In this document: piece after piece, positions 54,200 to 63,469 of the stretch
How positions within the stretch are numbered: position 1 is the first letter of the stretch
How the letters are laid out: every line of letters begins with the position of its first letter
Made by a program: the position numbers and the translations under genes
The notes under the pieces: model-generated
What the model was told of the DNA's origin: nothing
The model's database searches: none
What the model saw: only the letters and a program-made list of their open reading frames with translations
NCBI RefSeq assembly: GCF_030758345.1
Contig: NZ_JAVAMO010000021.1
Location: forward strand, 1 to 64,000
Direction of reading: 5' to 3'
DNA length: 64,000 nucleotides
Origin: Ruegeria discodermiae
Lineage (GTDB): Bacteria > Pseudomonadota > Alphaproteobacteria > Rhodobacterales > Rhodobacteraceae

Positions 54200-54418
54200 A
54201 TGATCAAATTCTTCAAAAACTTCCGCAAAGACGAAGACGGCGCCGTGACTGTTGACTGGGTCGTTCTGACCGCAGCTGTTGTTGCTCTGGGCGCAGTTGC
54301 CTACCAGGGCATCGCAGACGGCGCATCGGGCCTCGCAGGTAATGTGAACTCCGCAATGACCGGCACGACCGTTACTGTTGGCACCGGCGGTGCGATCTCG
54401 GGCGGCACTGGCGGCTAA
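54200..54418 (+). CDS. Flp-type (type IVb) pilin, probable major subunit
   Basis: A 72-residue prepilin. The short charged leader MIKFFKNFRKDEDG ends in glycine at 14; the mature part starts AVTVDWVVLTAAVVALGAVA, the hydrophobic assembly helix. The tail is glycine/threonine-rich (TVGTGGAISGGTGG). The usual glutamate at +5 is aspartate (D19). A strong AGGAGG RBS stands 8 bases upstream, and an intrinsic terminator follows, as expected for a subunit made in excess. It is the first gene of the Tad locus; the processing peptidase is not in the window. Confidence 0.85.
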   Translation: MIKFFKNFRKDEDGAVTVDWVVLTAAVVALGAVAYQGIADGASGLAGNVNSAMTGTTVTVGTGGAISGGTGG

Positions 54419-54438
54419 ACCAAACTAATCCGAATTGT

Positions 54439-54477
54439 AGGGGCCATGCCTTGCGAAAGGTGTGGCCCCTATTTTAT
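54439..54477 (+). terminator. terminator/attenuator between the two pilin genes
   Basis: AGGGGCCA (54439-54446) pairs with TGGCCCCT (54463-54470), with an inner CCTT/AAGG pairing, followed by ATTTTAT. This is a strong intrinsic terminator 20 bases after the first pilin stop; read-through would supply the downstream Tad genes at lower level. Confidence 0.85.
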
Positions 54478-54492
54478 CGGGGGTACTGTCAA

Positions 54493-54702
54493 ATGATGCC
54501 AAAACATCTCAGATACTTCCTGAGATCGGAACTTGGTGCTGTAACGGTCGATTGGGTTGTACTTACCGCTGTCGTTGTCGCGATGGGCGGGGCAACTGTG
54601 GTTGCGCTCGGGGGAACGCAAGGCGATGGATTTGCGGATAACATAGGCAGGCAGATCGGCGAAGCCGAGGTTCAGATAATACTGCACCCGGAATCCGATT
54701 GA
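54493..54702 (+). CDS. second small Flp-type pilin-like protein
   Basis: A 69-residue protein with leader MMPKHLRYFLRSELG (G15) and mature start AVTVDWVVLTAVVVAMGG, identical to the first pilin over its first ten residues. The C-terminal part differs and is more charged (GFADNIGRQIGEAEVQ). The +5 residue is again aspartate. The ATG at 54493 (or the next codon) is preceded by GGGGGT. It could be a minor or alternative pilin, and its place after the terminator suggests lower expression. Confidence 0.78.
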   Translation: MMPKHLRYFLRSELGAVTVDWVVLTAVVVAMGGATVVALGGTQGDGFADNIGRQIGEAEVQIILHPESD

Positions 54703-54857
54703 AGCACTAACGCGTGACTATGGACGTTTGGTTCAAAATCTCCGCAAACAGCGTGCTTTGTCCCTTATTTCGACACATTTCATGTGTATGAAAAACTGGT
54801 TCAGTGCGTGCCGGGCTACCGACATGCTCTGAACCGCAGCAGATATGAGGTGCGGGA

Positions 54858-55715
54858 ATGCGAGCAGTATTTGGTCTTGTCCTGATCGTTGGGGTGGCGC
54901 TGGCCGGAGGCGCCGTAATGATGGCACGTGGCTATATCGAAGAACATCGCCTACAGCTTGCGCAAGAACGCCAGGCGCGCGCGCAAATCGTGCCGACGCA
55001 AGAGGTGCTGGTTGCGAACACGCAACTGAGATATGGCGCGCAACTTGAACCTGAGCATGTGCGCGTGGTCAGATGGCCGGTAGACGCAATACCGGAAGGC
55101 ACTTTCACCAATGCCGAAAATCTGTTTGCTGCAGAGGCAAAAGACAACCGCTTTGTCATCCGCACTATGGAAAAGGGCGAAGCGATCATGGCGGTCAAGG
55201 TCACAGAGATCGGTGAGGATGCCGGGTTGACCTCTCGCCTAGAACGCGGCATGCGCGCCTTCGCTGTAAAGGTGGATGTGACCAGCGGCGTGTCGGGCTT
55301 CCTGCGCCCCGGCGACAGGGTCGATGTCTATTGGACGGGTGGCACCGGTGGGGCCATCGAAGGCGAAAGTGGTGAGGTAACGCGCCTTATCCAAACGAAT
55401 ATTCAACTGATCGCAATTGATCAGCAAGCTGGAAACGAACGCAACGGCGCTTCGATCGCCCGTACAGTGACCGTTGCTGCCAAGCCCGAGCAAATCGCAA
55501 TTCTGGCGCAGGGCCAGAACACTGGCAAACTCACGCTCGCCCTTGTCGGCGCGACCGATGACACAGTCGCCTCCACTGTGGAGGTCAACAAGCGCGCCCT
55601 GCTGGGATTGGGAGATCGCGAAGTGGTACCCGAAGTGCAACAGAAAAAGGTCTGCACGATCCGCAACCGGCGCGGAGCGGAAGTGATCGAAATCCCGATC
55701 CCTTGCACAAACTGA
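54858..55715 (+). CDS. cpaB: Tad pilus assembly protein CpaB (RcpC)
   Basis: A 285-residue protein with an N-terminal membrane anchor (VFGLVLIVGVALAGGAVMMA), followed by a SAF domain (about residues 47-110, VLVANTQLRYGAQLEPEHVR) and a CpaB/RcpC domain (SRLERGMRAFAVKVDVTSGV, then SGFLRPGDRVDVYWT). Two C-terminal cysteines (CTIRNRRG and PIPC) might form a disulfide. CpaB helps the secretin complex of the Tad apparatus. A strong terminator directly follows. Confidence 0.92.
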   Translation: MRAVFGLVLIVGVALAGGAVMMARGYIEEHRLQLAQERQARAQIVPTQEVLVANTQLRYGAQLEPEHVRVVRWPVDAIPEGTFTNAENLFAAEAKDNRFVIRTMEKGEAIMAVKVTEIGEDAGLTSRLERGMRAFAVKVDVTSGVSGFLRPGDRVDVYWTGGTGGAIEGESGEVTRLIQTNIQLIAIDQQAGNERNGASIARTVTVAAKPEQIAILAQGQNTGKLTLALVGATDDTVASTVEVNKRALLGLGDREVVPEVQQKKVCTIRNRRGAEVIEIPIPCTN

Positions 55716-55739
55716 CGCCTTTTCAACCCGTTAATATGG

Positions 55740-55772
55740 CGAACCAGGCAAGCAGCCTGGTTCGTCTTTTTT
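55740..55772 (+). terminator. strong intrinsic terminator between cpaB and cpaC
   Basis: CGAACCAGGC (55740-55749) pairs perfectly with GCCTGGTTCG (55755-55764) around a five-base loop and is followed by TCTTTTTT. It lies 24 bases after the cpaB stop, so cpaC and later genes need either their own promoter or read-through. Confidence 0.9.
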
Positions 55773-55910
55773 ATATTGTTGCCGGTTATCCACATAAAAG
55801 CGCGCGCTCAAACCATTGATTATTGCAAAAAAACCGCTTCTGCCGCAGAGTAGCCGCGATAAAGGGCAAAAAGACCCGAAAAACGAGGCGTGATCGGAAA
55901 GGCAGGTCAC

Positions 55911-57317
55911 ATGAAAATCGACAGATGGATGAAGGCAGCCCTGCTGGGGCTGACTGTCATGTGCAATACCGACGTGGTCCAAGCACAAACCGATCCGCTG
56001 CGGGTCGTAAAAAGGGATATGGCCACGACGCTTGACGTGCCGATGAACAGGGCGGTTGTGGTCGAAAGCGACGAACCCTTTGCAGAACTCAGCATCGCCA
56101 ATGCCGGCATTGCAGATATCTCGTCCCTCTCTGATCGCAGCATCTATGTTCTTGGCCGGTCCCCAGGCGTCACCACGATGACGCTGCTAGATGCGACGGG
56201 ACGACTTATCACCAACGTAAATGTACGCGTTGCTCCCGACGTGACTGAGTTCAAGGAACGCCTGCGACAGATTCTACCCGGCGAAACAATTGAGGTACGC
56301 ACGGCCAATGACGGCATCGTGCTTTCGGGCAATGTGTCCAGCAGCGCGCGCTTGGAACGGGCCCTAGAACTGGCGGAACGTTACGCGCCCGAACGGGTAT
56401 CGAACCTGATGAGCGTGGCGGGGGTGCAGCAAGTCATGCTGAAGGTGCGGTTTGCCGAAATGCAGCGCTCCGTCACCAAATCGCTCAGTGCATCGCTTGG
56501 TTTCTCAGGCGGCAATGCGACGGGCGGCATCAACACGCTGAACTCTGCCGGTTCTTTGACGAATGCGTTGAACGGCAACATTCCAGCCAACAACGAAAAC
56601 ACTGGTGCCCTTTTGTTCGGTTTCAGCGCAGGTGCCACACAGATCCGCCTGCTTCTGGAAGCCTTGGAGCAAAAAGGCGTGGTGCGCACTCTGGCGGAAC
56701 CCAATCTCTCTGCCCTTTCGGGGCAAGAGGCGACCTTCTTAGCGGGCGGCGAGTACCCGATTCCGGTCGCCCAGCGTGACGGGCTGTTTTCGGTGGAATT
56801 CAAACCCTTTGGCGTTCAGTTGAGTTTTGTGCCTCGCGTTGTGGATGGCGACCTGATCAATCTTGAGATGGTGGCCGCGGTTTCCGCGCTTGATCCGACC
56901 AATTCAGTGGTCATCAACGGGGCGACTGTCAACGGCTTCTCGCGCCGGGAAACCTCTACTACCGTTGAGCTTTTTGACGGTGAGAGCTTTGCAATTGCCG
57001 GTCTGATCCAGGATGATTTCCTGGACAACAACTCTCAACTTCCCTGGTTGGGCGACCTTCCGGTATTGGGAACGCTGTTCCGCAGCGCGAACTTCCAACG
57101 CAGCCAAACCGAACTGGTGATTATCGTGACCGCGCATCTGGTCTCGCCAACACGTGGCGAGGCGCTGGCACTGCCGACCGACCGGGTAACGCCCCCGAGC
57201 GAAACCGAGCTGTTTCTGTTCGGCAAGACCGCGTCAACCGTGCGTGCAGGCGGCGGCGCCGCATCCGAGGTCGCAAAGCAGGATTTCAGCGGCTCCTACG
57301 GATACGTGCTTGAATGA
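55911..57317 (+). CDS. cpaC: Tad pilus outer-membrane secretin CpaC (RcpA)
   Basis: A 468-residue secretin that forms the outer membrane channel for the Tad pilus. After a signal peptide (WMKAALLGLTVMCNTDVVQA), the pilus and BON-like N-terminal domains are visible (DVPMNRAVVVESDEPFAELS; LPGETIEVRTANDGIVLSGN). The C-terminal secretin domain contains VRTLAEPNLSALSGQEATFL, GGEYPIPV and DGESFAIAGLIQDD. Start 55911 is chosen with GGCAGG upstream; a GTG seven codons earlier is possible. The stop overlaps the next frame by up to four bases. Confidence 0.93.
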   Translation: MKIDRWMKAALLGLTVMCNTDVVQAQTDPLRVVKRDMATTLDVPMNRAVVVESDEPFAELSIANAGIADISSLSDRSIYVLGRSPGVTTMTLLDATGRLITNVNVRVAPDVTEFKERLRQILPGETIEVRTANDGIVLSGNVSSSARLERALELAERYAPERVSNLMSVAGVQQVMLKVRFAEMQRSVTKSLSASLGFSGGNATGGINTLNSAGSLTNALNGNIPANNENTGALLFGFSAGATQIRLLLEALEQKGVVRTLAEPNLSALSGQEATFLAGGEYPIPVAQRDGLFSVEFKPFGVQLSFVPRVVDGDLINLEMVAAVSALDPTNSVVINGATVNGFSRRETSTTVELFDGESFAIAGLIQDDFLDNNSQLPWLGDLPVLGTLFRSANFQRSQTELVIIVTAHLVSPTRGEALALPTDRVTPPSETELFLFGKTASTVRAGGGAASEVAKQDFSGSYGYVLE

Positions 57318-57334
57318 TCGGGAGGATGAAACCA

Positions 57335-57955
57335 ATGCATAAGATGATCTCGATCCTTGGTCTCTCTGTGGCCGTTGGCGGTTGCGCCTATGACGCAGGC
57401 TATGAGGTCGATTCGGGCACATTCGGAAACGCCACTCTGAACAATGCCCAGATCCAGACCGGTGCAAAAAGCTACGTCCAGGTTCTGGGAGAGCGCTTTG
57501 CCCGCGAAGTACCCGATCAGGTAAACTTCGCCTTCAACAGTTCACAACTCGACCCCACCGCACAGCAGATTCTGCGACAGCAGGCCGATTGGATCAAACA
57601 ATTCCCCGAAGTGCGGTTCAAAGTGTTCGGCCATACCGACAAGGTCGGCTCGCCCAGCTATAACCAGCGCCTCGGTCTGCGTCGCGCCCAGGCTGTGGTA
57701 AATTACCTGACCAGACAAGGCGTTAGCCGCAACCGCCTTGAAGCCGTGGCATCGTTTGGCGAACGCCAACCACTGATCAACACCCCAGACCGGGACCGCC
57801 GCAACCGGCGTACCGTCACCGAGGTGACCGGCTTTATCAAACGCAACCAGACCCTGGACGGCAAATATGCCGAGGTGATCTATCGCGAATATATCAAGAG
57901 CGCGGAACCGGCCACCGGCTTTGACATTGACGACTCATCGGCCTTCGAAAACTGA
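57335..57955 (+). CDS. OmpA-family lipoprotein of the Tad locus
   Basis: A 206-residue outer-membrane lipoprotein candidate. The lipobox VGGC puts the lipidated cysteine at C17. The OmpA peptidoglycan-binding domain (about 60-150) contains NFAFNSSQLDPTAQQILRQQ, KVFGHTDKVGSPSYNQRLGL and RRAQAVVNYL, and ends NRRTVTEV. GGAGG is 9 bases before the ATG at 57335; earlier in-frame ATGs at 57314 and 57326 are alternatives. Its position between secretin and CpaE suggests it anchors the pilus complex to the wall, taking the place of CpaD/RcpB. Confidence 0.85.
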   Translation: MHKMISILGLSVAVGGCAYDAGYEVDSGTFGNATLNNAQIQTGAKSYVQVLGERFAREVPDQVNFAFNSSQLDPTAQQILRQQADWIKQFPEVRFKVFGHTDKVGSPSYNQRLGLRRAQAVVNYLTRQGVSRNRLEAVASFGERQPLINTPDRDRRNRRTVTEVTGFIKRNQTLDGKYAEVIYREYIKSAEPATGFDIDDSSAFEN

Positions 57956-57968
57956 GTACAATAGCGAC

Positions 57969-57995
57969 GAATTGGGCGGGATCGTCGCCCAATTC
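57969..57995 (+). terminator. hairpin after the OmpA-family gene
   Basis: GAATTGGGCG (57969-57978) pairs with CGCCCAATTC (57986-57995), a perfect 10-bp stem with a 7-base loop, 13 bases after the stop. The T-rich part (TTCTTTT) comes only about 12 bases later, so it is either a weak terminator or a stabilising structure. Confidence 0.5.
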
Positions 57996-58159
57996 CCTAC
58001 AATTGGTTCTTTTCGGCCTAAATCTCGCCCAACTTCGCAACGACACTGCCTCCAATAGGTGATTTGCGGCCTTTTTCAGGGTCGTGGGTGGGTGACGCAA
58101 GCCGGGTACAGCGCAATGCTGATCGACTTTCCCATCGTATTTGAATGAGGATGAAGGTA

Positions 58160-59401
58160 ATGAGCAGTGGAATACCGCAATCTGAGACCGCTCCGATCCT
58201 GGCCTGCACGGTCAGTCGGGACGTCCAGAATTTCGACCTGCTGATCGAAGACATGGAAGCGGCGATGGGCGAAAGCTGGGGAGACCTGGGATTCGCCGAG
58301 GCGCTGGCCTTTTTCGGACAGCCCGAAGCGGAAACACTGGAATTCATTGCACTGGCGCTGGATGGCGATGACGAGGATAATCTGGTCCTGATGGGTGAAA
58401 TCATCACGCAGGCCAAAGCGCGCGATATCGGCGTCATCCTGATCGCCGAAGATGTCACACCCGCCTCGCTTCACCAGCTTCTGCGCAAGGGCGGGGATGA
58501 ATTTGTACCCTACCCGCTTCCCGAACAAGAGCTGCAACTGGCCATCAACCGGCTGCGCAGCAAAGAGGATCCACAAGTCGCGCAGGGCCAGACCAACAGC
58601 GCGCCGCTGAACACAGGCACTTCGAAAGAAGGGGCCGTGATTGTCGTTCACGGGCTTGCAGGCGGCGTTGGCTCAACCACGATGGCTGTGAATCTGGCAT
58701 GGGAACTGGCCAATGTTGCGCGCGACGAGTCCCCATCAGTCTGCCTGCTGGATTTCGACCTGCAACATGGTTCGGTCTCGACATATCTTGATCTGCCACG
58801 CCGCGAGGCCGTGTTCGAGATGCTGACCGACACCGAGAACATGGATGATGAGGTGTTTGGTCAGGCGCTGGTCAGCTATGAGGACAGGCTCCAGGTTCTG
58901 ACGGCTCCCTCCGACATGGTGCCGCTTGACCTTGTGACACCGCAGGATATCGACCGGGTGATCGAACTGGCGCGCGCCCATTTCGACTTTGTCGTCATCG
59001 ACATGCCCAAAACGCTGGTACAATGGTCAGAGACGGTTTTGCAAGCCGCACATGTCTATTTCGCGATGATCGAACTGGATATGCGGTCTGCCCAGAATGC
59101 CCTGCGCATGAAACGGGCACTGCAATCGGAAGATCTGCCGTTCAACAAGCTGCGCTTTGCCCTGAACAAAGCACCAAAATTCACCGATCTGAGCGGAAAG
59201 AGCCGCGTCAAGAGAATGGCGGAGTCGCTGGGCATTTCGATTGAACTGCAACTGCCCGATGGCGGCAAAGCGGTAACCCAGGGCGGTGATCACGGCCAGC
59301 CCTTGGCCACATCCGCGTCCAAAAACCCGCTGCGCCGGGAAATCGCCAAACTGGCGCAATCAATCCACGAACTCGGCACCGGCGAAGCGGAAGCCGCTTA
59401 A
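58160..59401 (+). CDS. cpaE: Tad pilus assembly protein CpaE (TadZ), atypical ParA/MinD-type ATPase
   Basis: A 413-residue protein. The N-terminal receiver-like domain (about residues 10-140) lacks an obvious response-regulator phospho-acceptor pattern. The C-terminal MinD-like domain contains VHGLAGGVGSTTMAVNLAWE, where both lysines of the usual deviant Walker A (KGGxGKT) are missing, CLLDFDLQHGSVSTYLDL, and FVVIDMPKTL. CpaE/TadZ places the pilus machinery, usually at a pole. The start at 58160 is one of three close ATGs (58145, 58151, 58160). Confidence 0.9.
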   Translation: MSSGIPQSETAPILACTVSRDVQNFDLLIEDMEAAMGESWGDLGFAEALAFFGQPEAETLEFIALALDGDDEDNLVLMGEIITQAKARDIGVILIAEDVTPASLHQLLRKGGDEFVPYPLPEQELQLAINRLRSKEDPQVAQGQTNSAPLNTGTSKEGAVIVVHGLAGGVGSTTMAVNLAWELANVARDESPSVCLLDFDLQHGSVSTYLDLPRREAVFEMLTDTENMDDEVFGQALVSYEDRLQVLTAPSDMVPLDLVTPQDIDRVIELARAHFDFVVIDMPKTLVQWSETVLQAAHVYFAMIELDMRSAQNALRMKRALQSEDLPFNKLRFALNKAPKFTDLSGKSRVKRMAESLGISIELQLPDGGKAVTQGGDHGQPLATSASKNPLRREIAKLAQSIHELGTGEAEAA

Positions 59402-59424
59402 CGCGATTCACGAGGGGGTCCAAG

Positions 59425-60870
<1,446 letters not shown>

Positions 60871-60881
60871 GGGACCAGGCC

Positions 60882-61850
60882 ATGACTATCAGTGCAGAGC
60901 CAATCATCTACATCGGGATCTTCATCGGTGTTCTGTTCCTGGTCGAGGGAATCTACCTGCTGTTTTTTGGCAAGTCGATCAGCCTGAACAACCGGGTGAA
61001 CCGCCGTCTGGATATGCTGGACAAAGGCGCCGGGCGCGAAGAGGTTCTCGAACAGCTGCGCAAGGAAATGCAGCAGCATATGCGCAGTCAGTCGATCCCG
61101 CTTTATTCGCTGCTGGCGGACAAAGCGCAGAAAGCGGCGATCGCCTTCACCCCGCGCCAGTTGATCATGATCATGATCGGTGTGGGGGTGGTCGCCTTTG
61201 TCGGCCTGAGCATTGGCACCCAAACCGAACCGCCCCTGCGCATCGCCGCGTCGGCGCTGATCGGGGTCGGTGCCGTTTACTTCTGGGTGAACCGCAAAGC
61301 CAAGAAACGCATGGCGCTGATCGAAGAGCAATTGCCCGATGCGGTCGAATTGATGGTCCGATCACTACGCGTCGGCCATCCGTTCGTGGCTTCGATCCAG
61401 ATCGTTGCGAAAGAGGCCAGCGACCCGATCGCAACGGAATTCGGGGTCATCTCGGACGAGGCCTCTTATGGCCGCGACGTCAGCGATGCGCTCAAGGAAA
61501 TGGCGGAACGCCTGGACCTTCAGGACTTGCGGTTCCTGTCGGTCGCGGTCTCGATCCAGCAGCAGTCGGGCGGTAACTTGGCTGAGGTTCTCGACGGGCT
61601 GGCCAAGGTGATCCGCGCGCGGTTCCGGTTGTTTCGCCGGGTCAAGGCGATCACTGCCGAAGCGCAGTGGTCGGGCAAGTTTCTGTCCGCCTTCCCGCTG
61701 GTCTGCCTGATGGTGATCCTGGTCAACGATCCCGGCTACTATGATGGGGTCATGGATCACCCTTGGTTCATACCGGCCTGTTTCTTTGTCGGAATCCTGC
61801 TGACAGCCAACCTCATCGTCATGCGCATCCTGACGAATATCAAAGTCTGA
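60882..61850 (+). CDS. tadB: Tad pilus inner-membrane platform protein TadB
   Basis: A 322-residue type II secretion F-domain protein with two N-terminal helices (about residues 6-25 and 85-135 region) and the F domain (about 155-280: EEQLPDAVELMVRSLRVGHP, FLSVAVSIQQQSGGNLAEVL). A further helix pair closes the C-terminus. TadB and TadC form the membrane platform on which CpaF acts. It lies 12 bases from tadC. Confidence 0.93.
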   Translation: MTISAEPIIYIGIFIGVLFLVEGIYLLFFGKSISLNNRVNRRLDMLDKGAGREEVLEQLRKEMQQHMRSQSIPLYSLLADKAQKAAIAFTPRQLIMIMIGVGVVAFVGLSIGTQTEPPLRIAASALIGVGAVYFWVNRKAKKRMALIEEQLPDAVELMVRSLRVGHPFVASIQIVAKEASDPIATEFGVISDEASYGRDVSDALKEMAERLDLQDLRFLSVAVSIQQQSGGNLAEVLDGLAKVIRARFRLFRRVKAITAEAQWSGKFLSAFPLVCLMVILVNDPGYYDGVMDHPWFIPACFFVGILLTANLIVMRILTNIKV

Positions 61851-61862
61851 ACCGGAGCACCC

Positions 61863-62846
61863 ATGGAATTCCTGCAGAATATCAATGATCTCCTGACCGA
61901 ACATCTGGGCGAGTTTGGCCCCTTGATCGTGGTGGGCGTCGTCGGCCTTTTCATGATCCTGGTGACGCTTCCCTTCATCCTCAATCAGCCCGAAGATCCG
62001 CTCAAGAAGCTGAAACGGGACGTGAATCCCAAACCCAAGACAAAGTCCAAGAAAGAGCAGCTGCGTCAGGGCAGTCGGAACGAGCAGCTTGACCGGTTTG
62101 CGACTTTCCTCGAGCCGCAGGACGCCGAGGAATACACGGCAATGCAGCTCAAGATGCGGCAGGCTGGCTACCGATCCAAGGATGCAATCCGCGTTTTTCA
62201 CTTCGCCCAATTTGTCCTGGGCCTGGCCGGCCTGATGCTTGGCGTGGTCTATGTGACGATTATCATCGGAGATCAGGACCTCGGTGGCACCACCAAGCTG
62301 ATGTATGTGTTTGGGCCGGGCTTGGCAGGGTACTACCTGCCGAAATACTGGATCACCCGCCGCGTCGAAGAGCGCAAACAGGCGATCACTGCCGGCTTCC
62401 CGGATTCGCTCGACATGATGCTGGTCTGTGTCGAGGCCGGTCAGTCTCTGGATCAGGCCATCGTTCGGGTCTCGGGCGAATTGCGCGCCTCCTACCCCTA
62501 TCTGGCGGATGAATTCGAGATCGTCGCTTATGAAATGAAAGCCGGTAAAGAGAAAGACAAGGTTCTGCGTGACTTCGCGACGCGCTGCGATGTCACCGAC
62601 GTTTCATCCTTTGTGACCGTGATGATCCAGTCTGCCAGTTTCGGTACCTCGATTGCCGAAGCGCTCCGGGTCTATGCGGGCGAAATGCGTGACAAACGCG
62701 TGATGCGCGCCGAAGAGGCCGCAAACAAGTTGCCAACCAAAATGACCCTCGCCACAATGGGGCTGACGGTTCCGCCCCTGCTGGTCATTCTTGTCGGACC
62801 TTCGGCAAAGGGCATCATGGATTTGGGCAATATGAGCGCCGGCTAA
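61863..62846 (+). CDS. tadC: Tad pilus inner-membrane platform protein TadC
   Basis: A 327-residue protein, also a type II secretion F-domain protein. An N-terminal helix (LIVVGVVGLFMILVTLPFIL) is followed by a charged linker rich in lysine and proline, two middle helices and the F domain (ITAGFPDSLDMMLVCVEAGQ, SFVTVMIQSASFGTSIAEAL). The C-terminal helix is MGLTVPPLLVILVGPS. It pairs with TadB. Confidence 0.93.
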   Translation: MEFLQNINDLLTEHLGEFGPLIVVGVVGLFMILVTLPFILNQPEDPLKKLKRDVNPKPKTKSKKEQLRQGSRNEQLDRFATFLEPQDAEEYTAMQLKMRQAGYRSKDAIRVFHFAQFVLGLAGLMLGVVYVTIIIGDQDLGGTTKLMYVFGPGLAGYYLPKYWITRRVEERKQAITAGFPDSLDMMLVCVEAGQSLDQAIVRVSGELRASYPYLADEFEIVAYEMKAGKEKDKVLRDFATRCDVTDVSSFVTVMIQSASFGTSIAEALRVYAGEMRDKRVMRAEEAANKLPTKMTLATMGLTVPPLLVILVGPSAKGIMDLGNMSAG

Positions 62847-62853
62847 AACGAAA

Positions 62854-63441
62854 GTGGAAGGTGTGAACAGGCACGCACCAAGTCAAAAACACCTGATCGC
62901 CACCGTCGCTCTTGCGGCGGTGGTTTCGTGTTCGGCCTCGGATGAGATCACTCTGCCCGATGATCCCTTCGCCCCCGGAATCGACCACAAGGCGCAGGCG
63001 GTGGACGGTGTCGAGGTGGGACATCGCCTGATGGCGGCGGGCGAATATGAGTTGGCGATGGATGCCTTCACCCGGGCCGCGCTGGAACAGGGCATGACGC
63101 CCGAAATCCTCACCGGTCTTGGCACCGCAAATCTTGAGCTGGGGCGCCTGGGACAGTCCGAGATCATGTTGCGCCGCGCGGTCGAGGATGCTCCGGACTG
63201 GCCGGAAGCCTGGAACAATCTTGGTGTGCTTCTGATGGAGAAAGGTGAAACCCCCGAAGCCACCCAAGTGTTCAAGAAAGCCTACGCTTTGGACAATGGC
63301 GAAAGTGACTCAATCCGGGATAATCTTCGGATAGCACTCGCAAAATCTGAAAATCCTGCTATTAATGCTCCTGAGGCAAACCAAGAATATAAGCTGGTGC
63401 AGCGGGGCGAAGGGCAGTTCCTGATCCGCAAGACACCATAA
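62854..63441 (+). CDS. TPR lipoprotein of the Tad locus (TadD-like)
   Basis: A 195-residue protein. The N-terminal hydrophobic stretch HLIATVALAAVVSC ends in a lipobox-like VVSC, so it is probably a lipoprotein. About three tetratricopeptide repeats follow (AAGEYELAMDAFTRAALEQG; EILTGLGTANLELGRL; AWNNLGVLLMEKGETPEATQ). TadD-like proteins assist secretin assembly or stability. The start is GTG at 62854; another GTG three codons on (62863) is equally possible. Confidence 0.85.
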   Translation: MEGVNRHAPSQKHLIATVALAAVVSCSASDEITLPDDPFAPGIDHKAQAVDGVEVGHRLMAAGEYELAMDAFTRAALEQGMTPEILTGLGTANLELGRLGQSEIMLRRAVEDAPDWPEAWNNLGVLLMEKGETPEATQVFKKAYALDNGESDSIRDNLRIALAKSENPAINAPEANQEYKLVQRGEGQFLIRKTP

Positions 63442-63469
63442 AAGGACAGAGCAGCAAAAGGACGCAAAA

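Noticed and set aside
53922-54203. 93-codon frame in the leader of the pilin gene
   Set aside because: Basic, low-complexity translation with no RBS; it runs into the pilin start and the region looks like promoter and leader.
54798-54835. inverted repeat GGTTCAG/CTGAACC before cpaB
   Set aside because: Seven-base arms with a 24-base loop and no T-run are within chance expectation for this length of sequence.
57314-57334. earlier start for the OmpA-type lipoprotein
   Set aside because: Starting at 57314 would put the GGAGG inside the gene and lengthen the signal peptide n-region; 57335 has ideal RBS spacing. Kept as an alternative.
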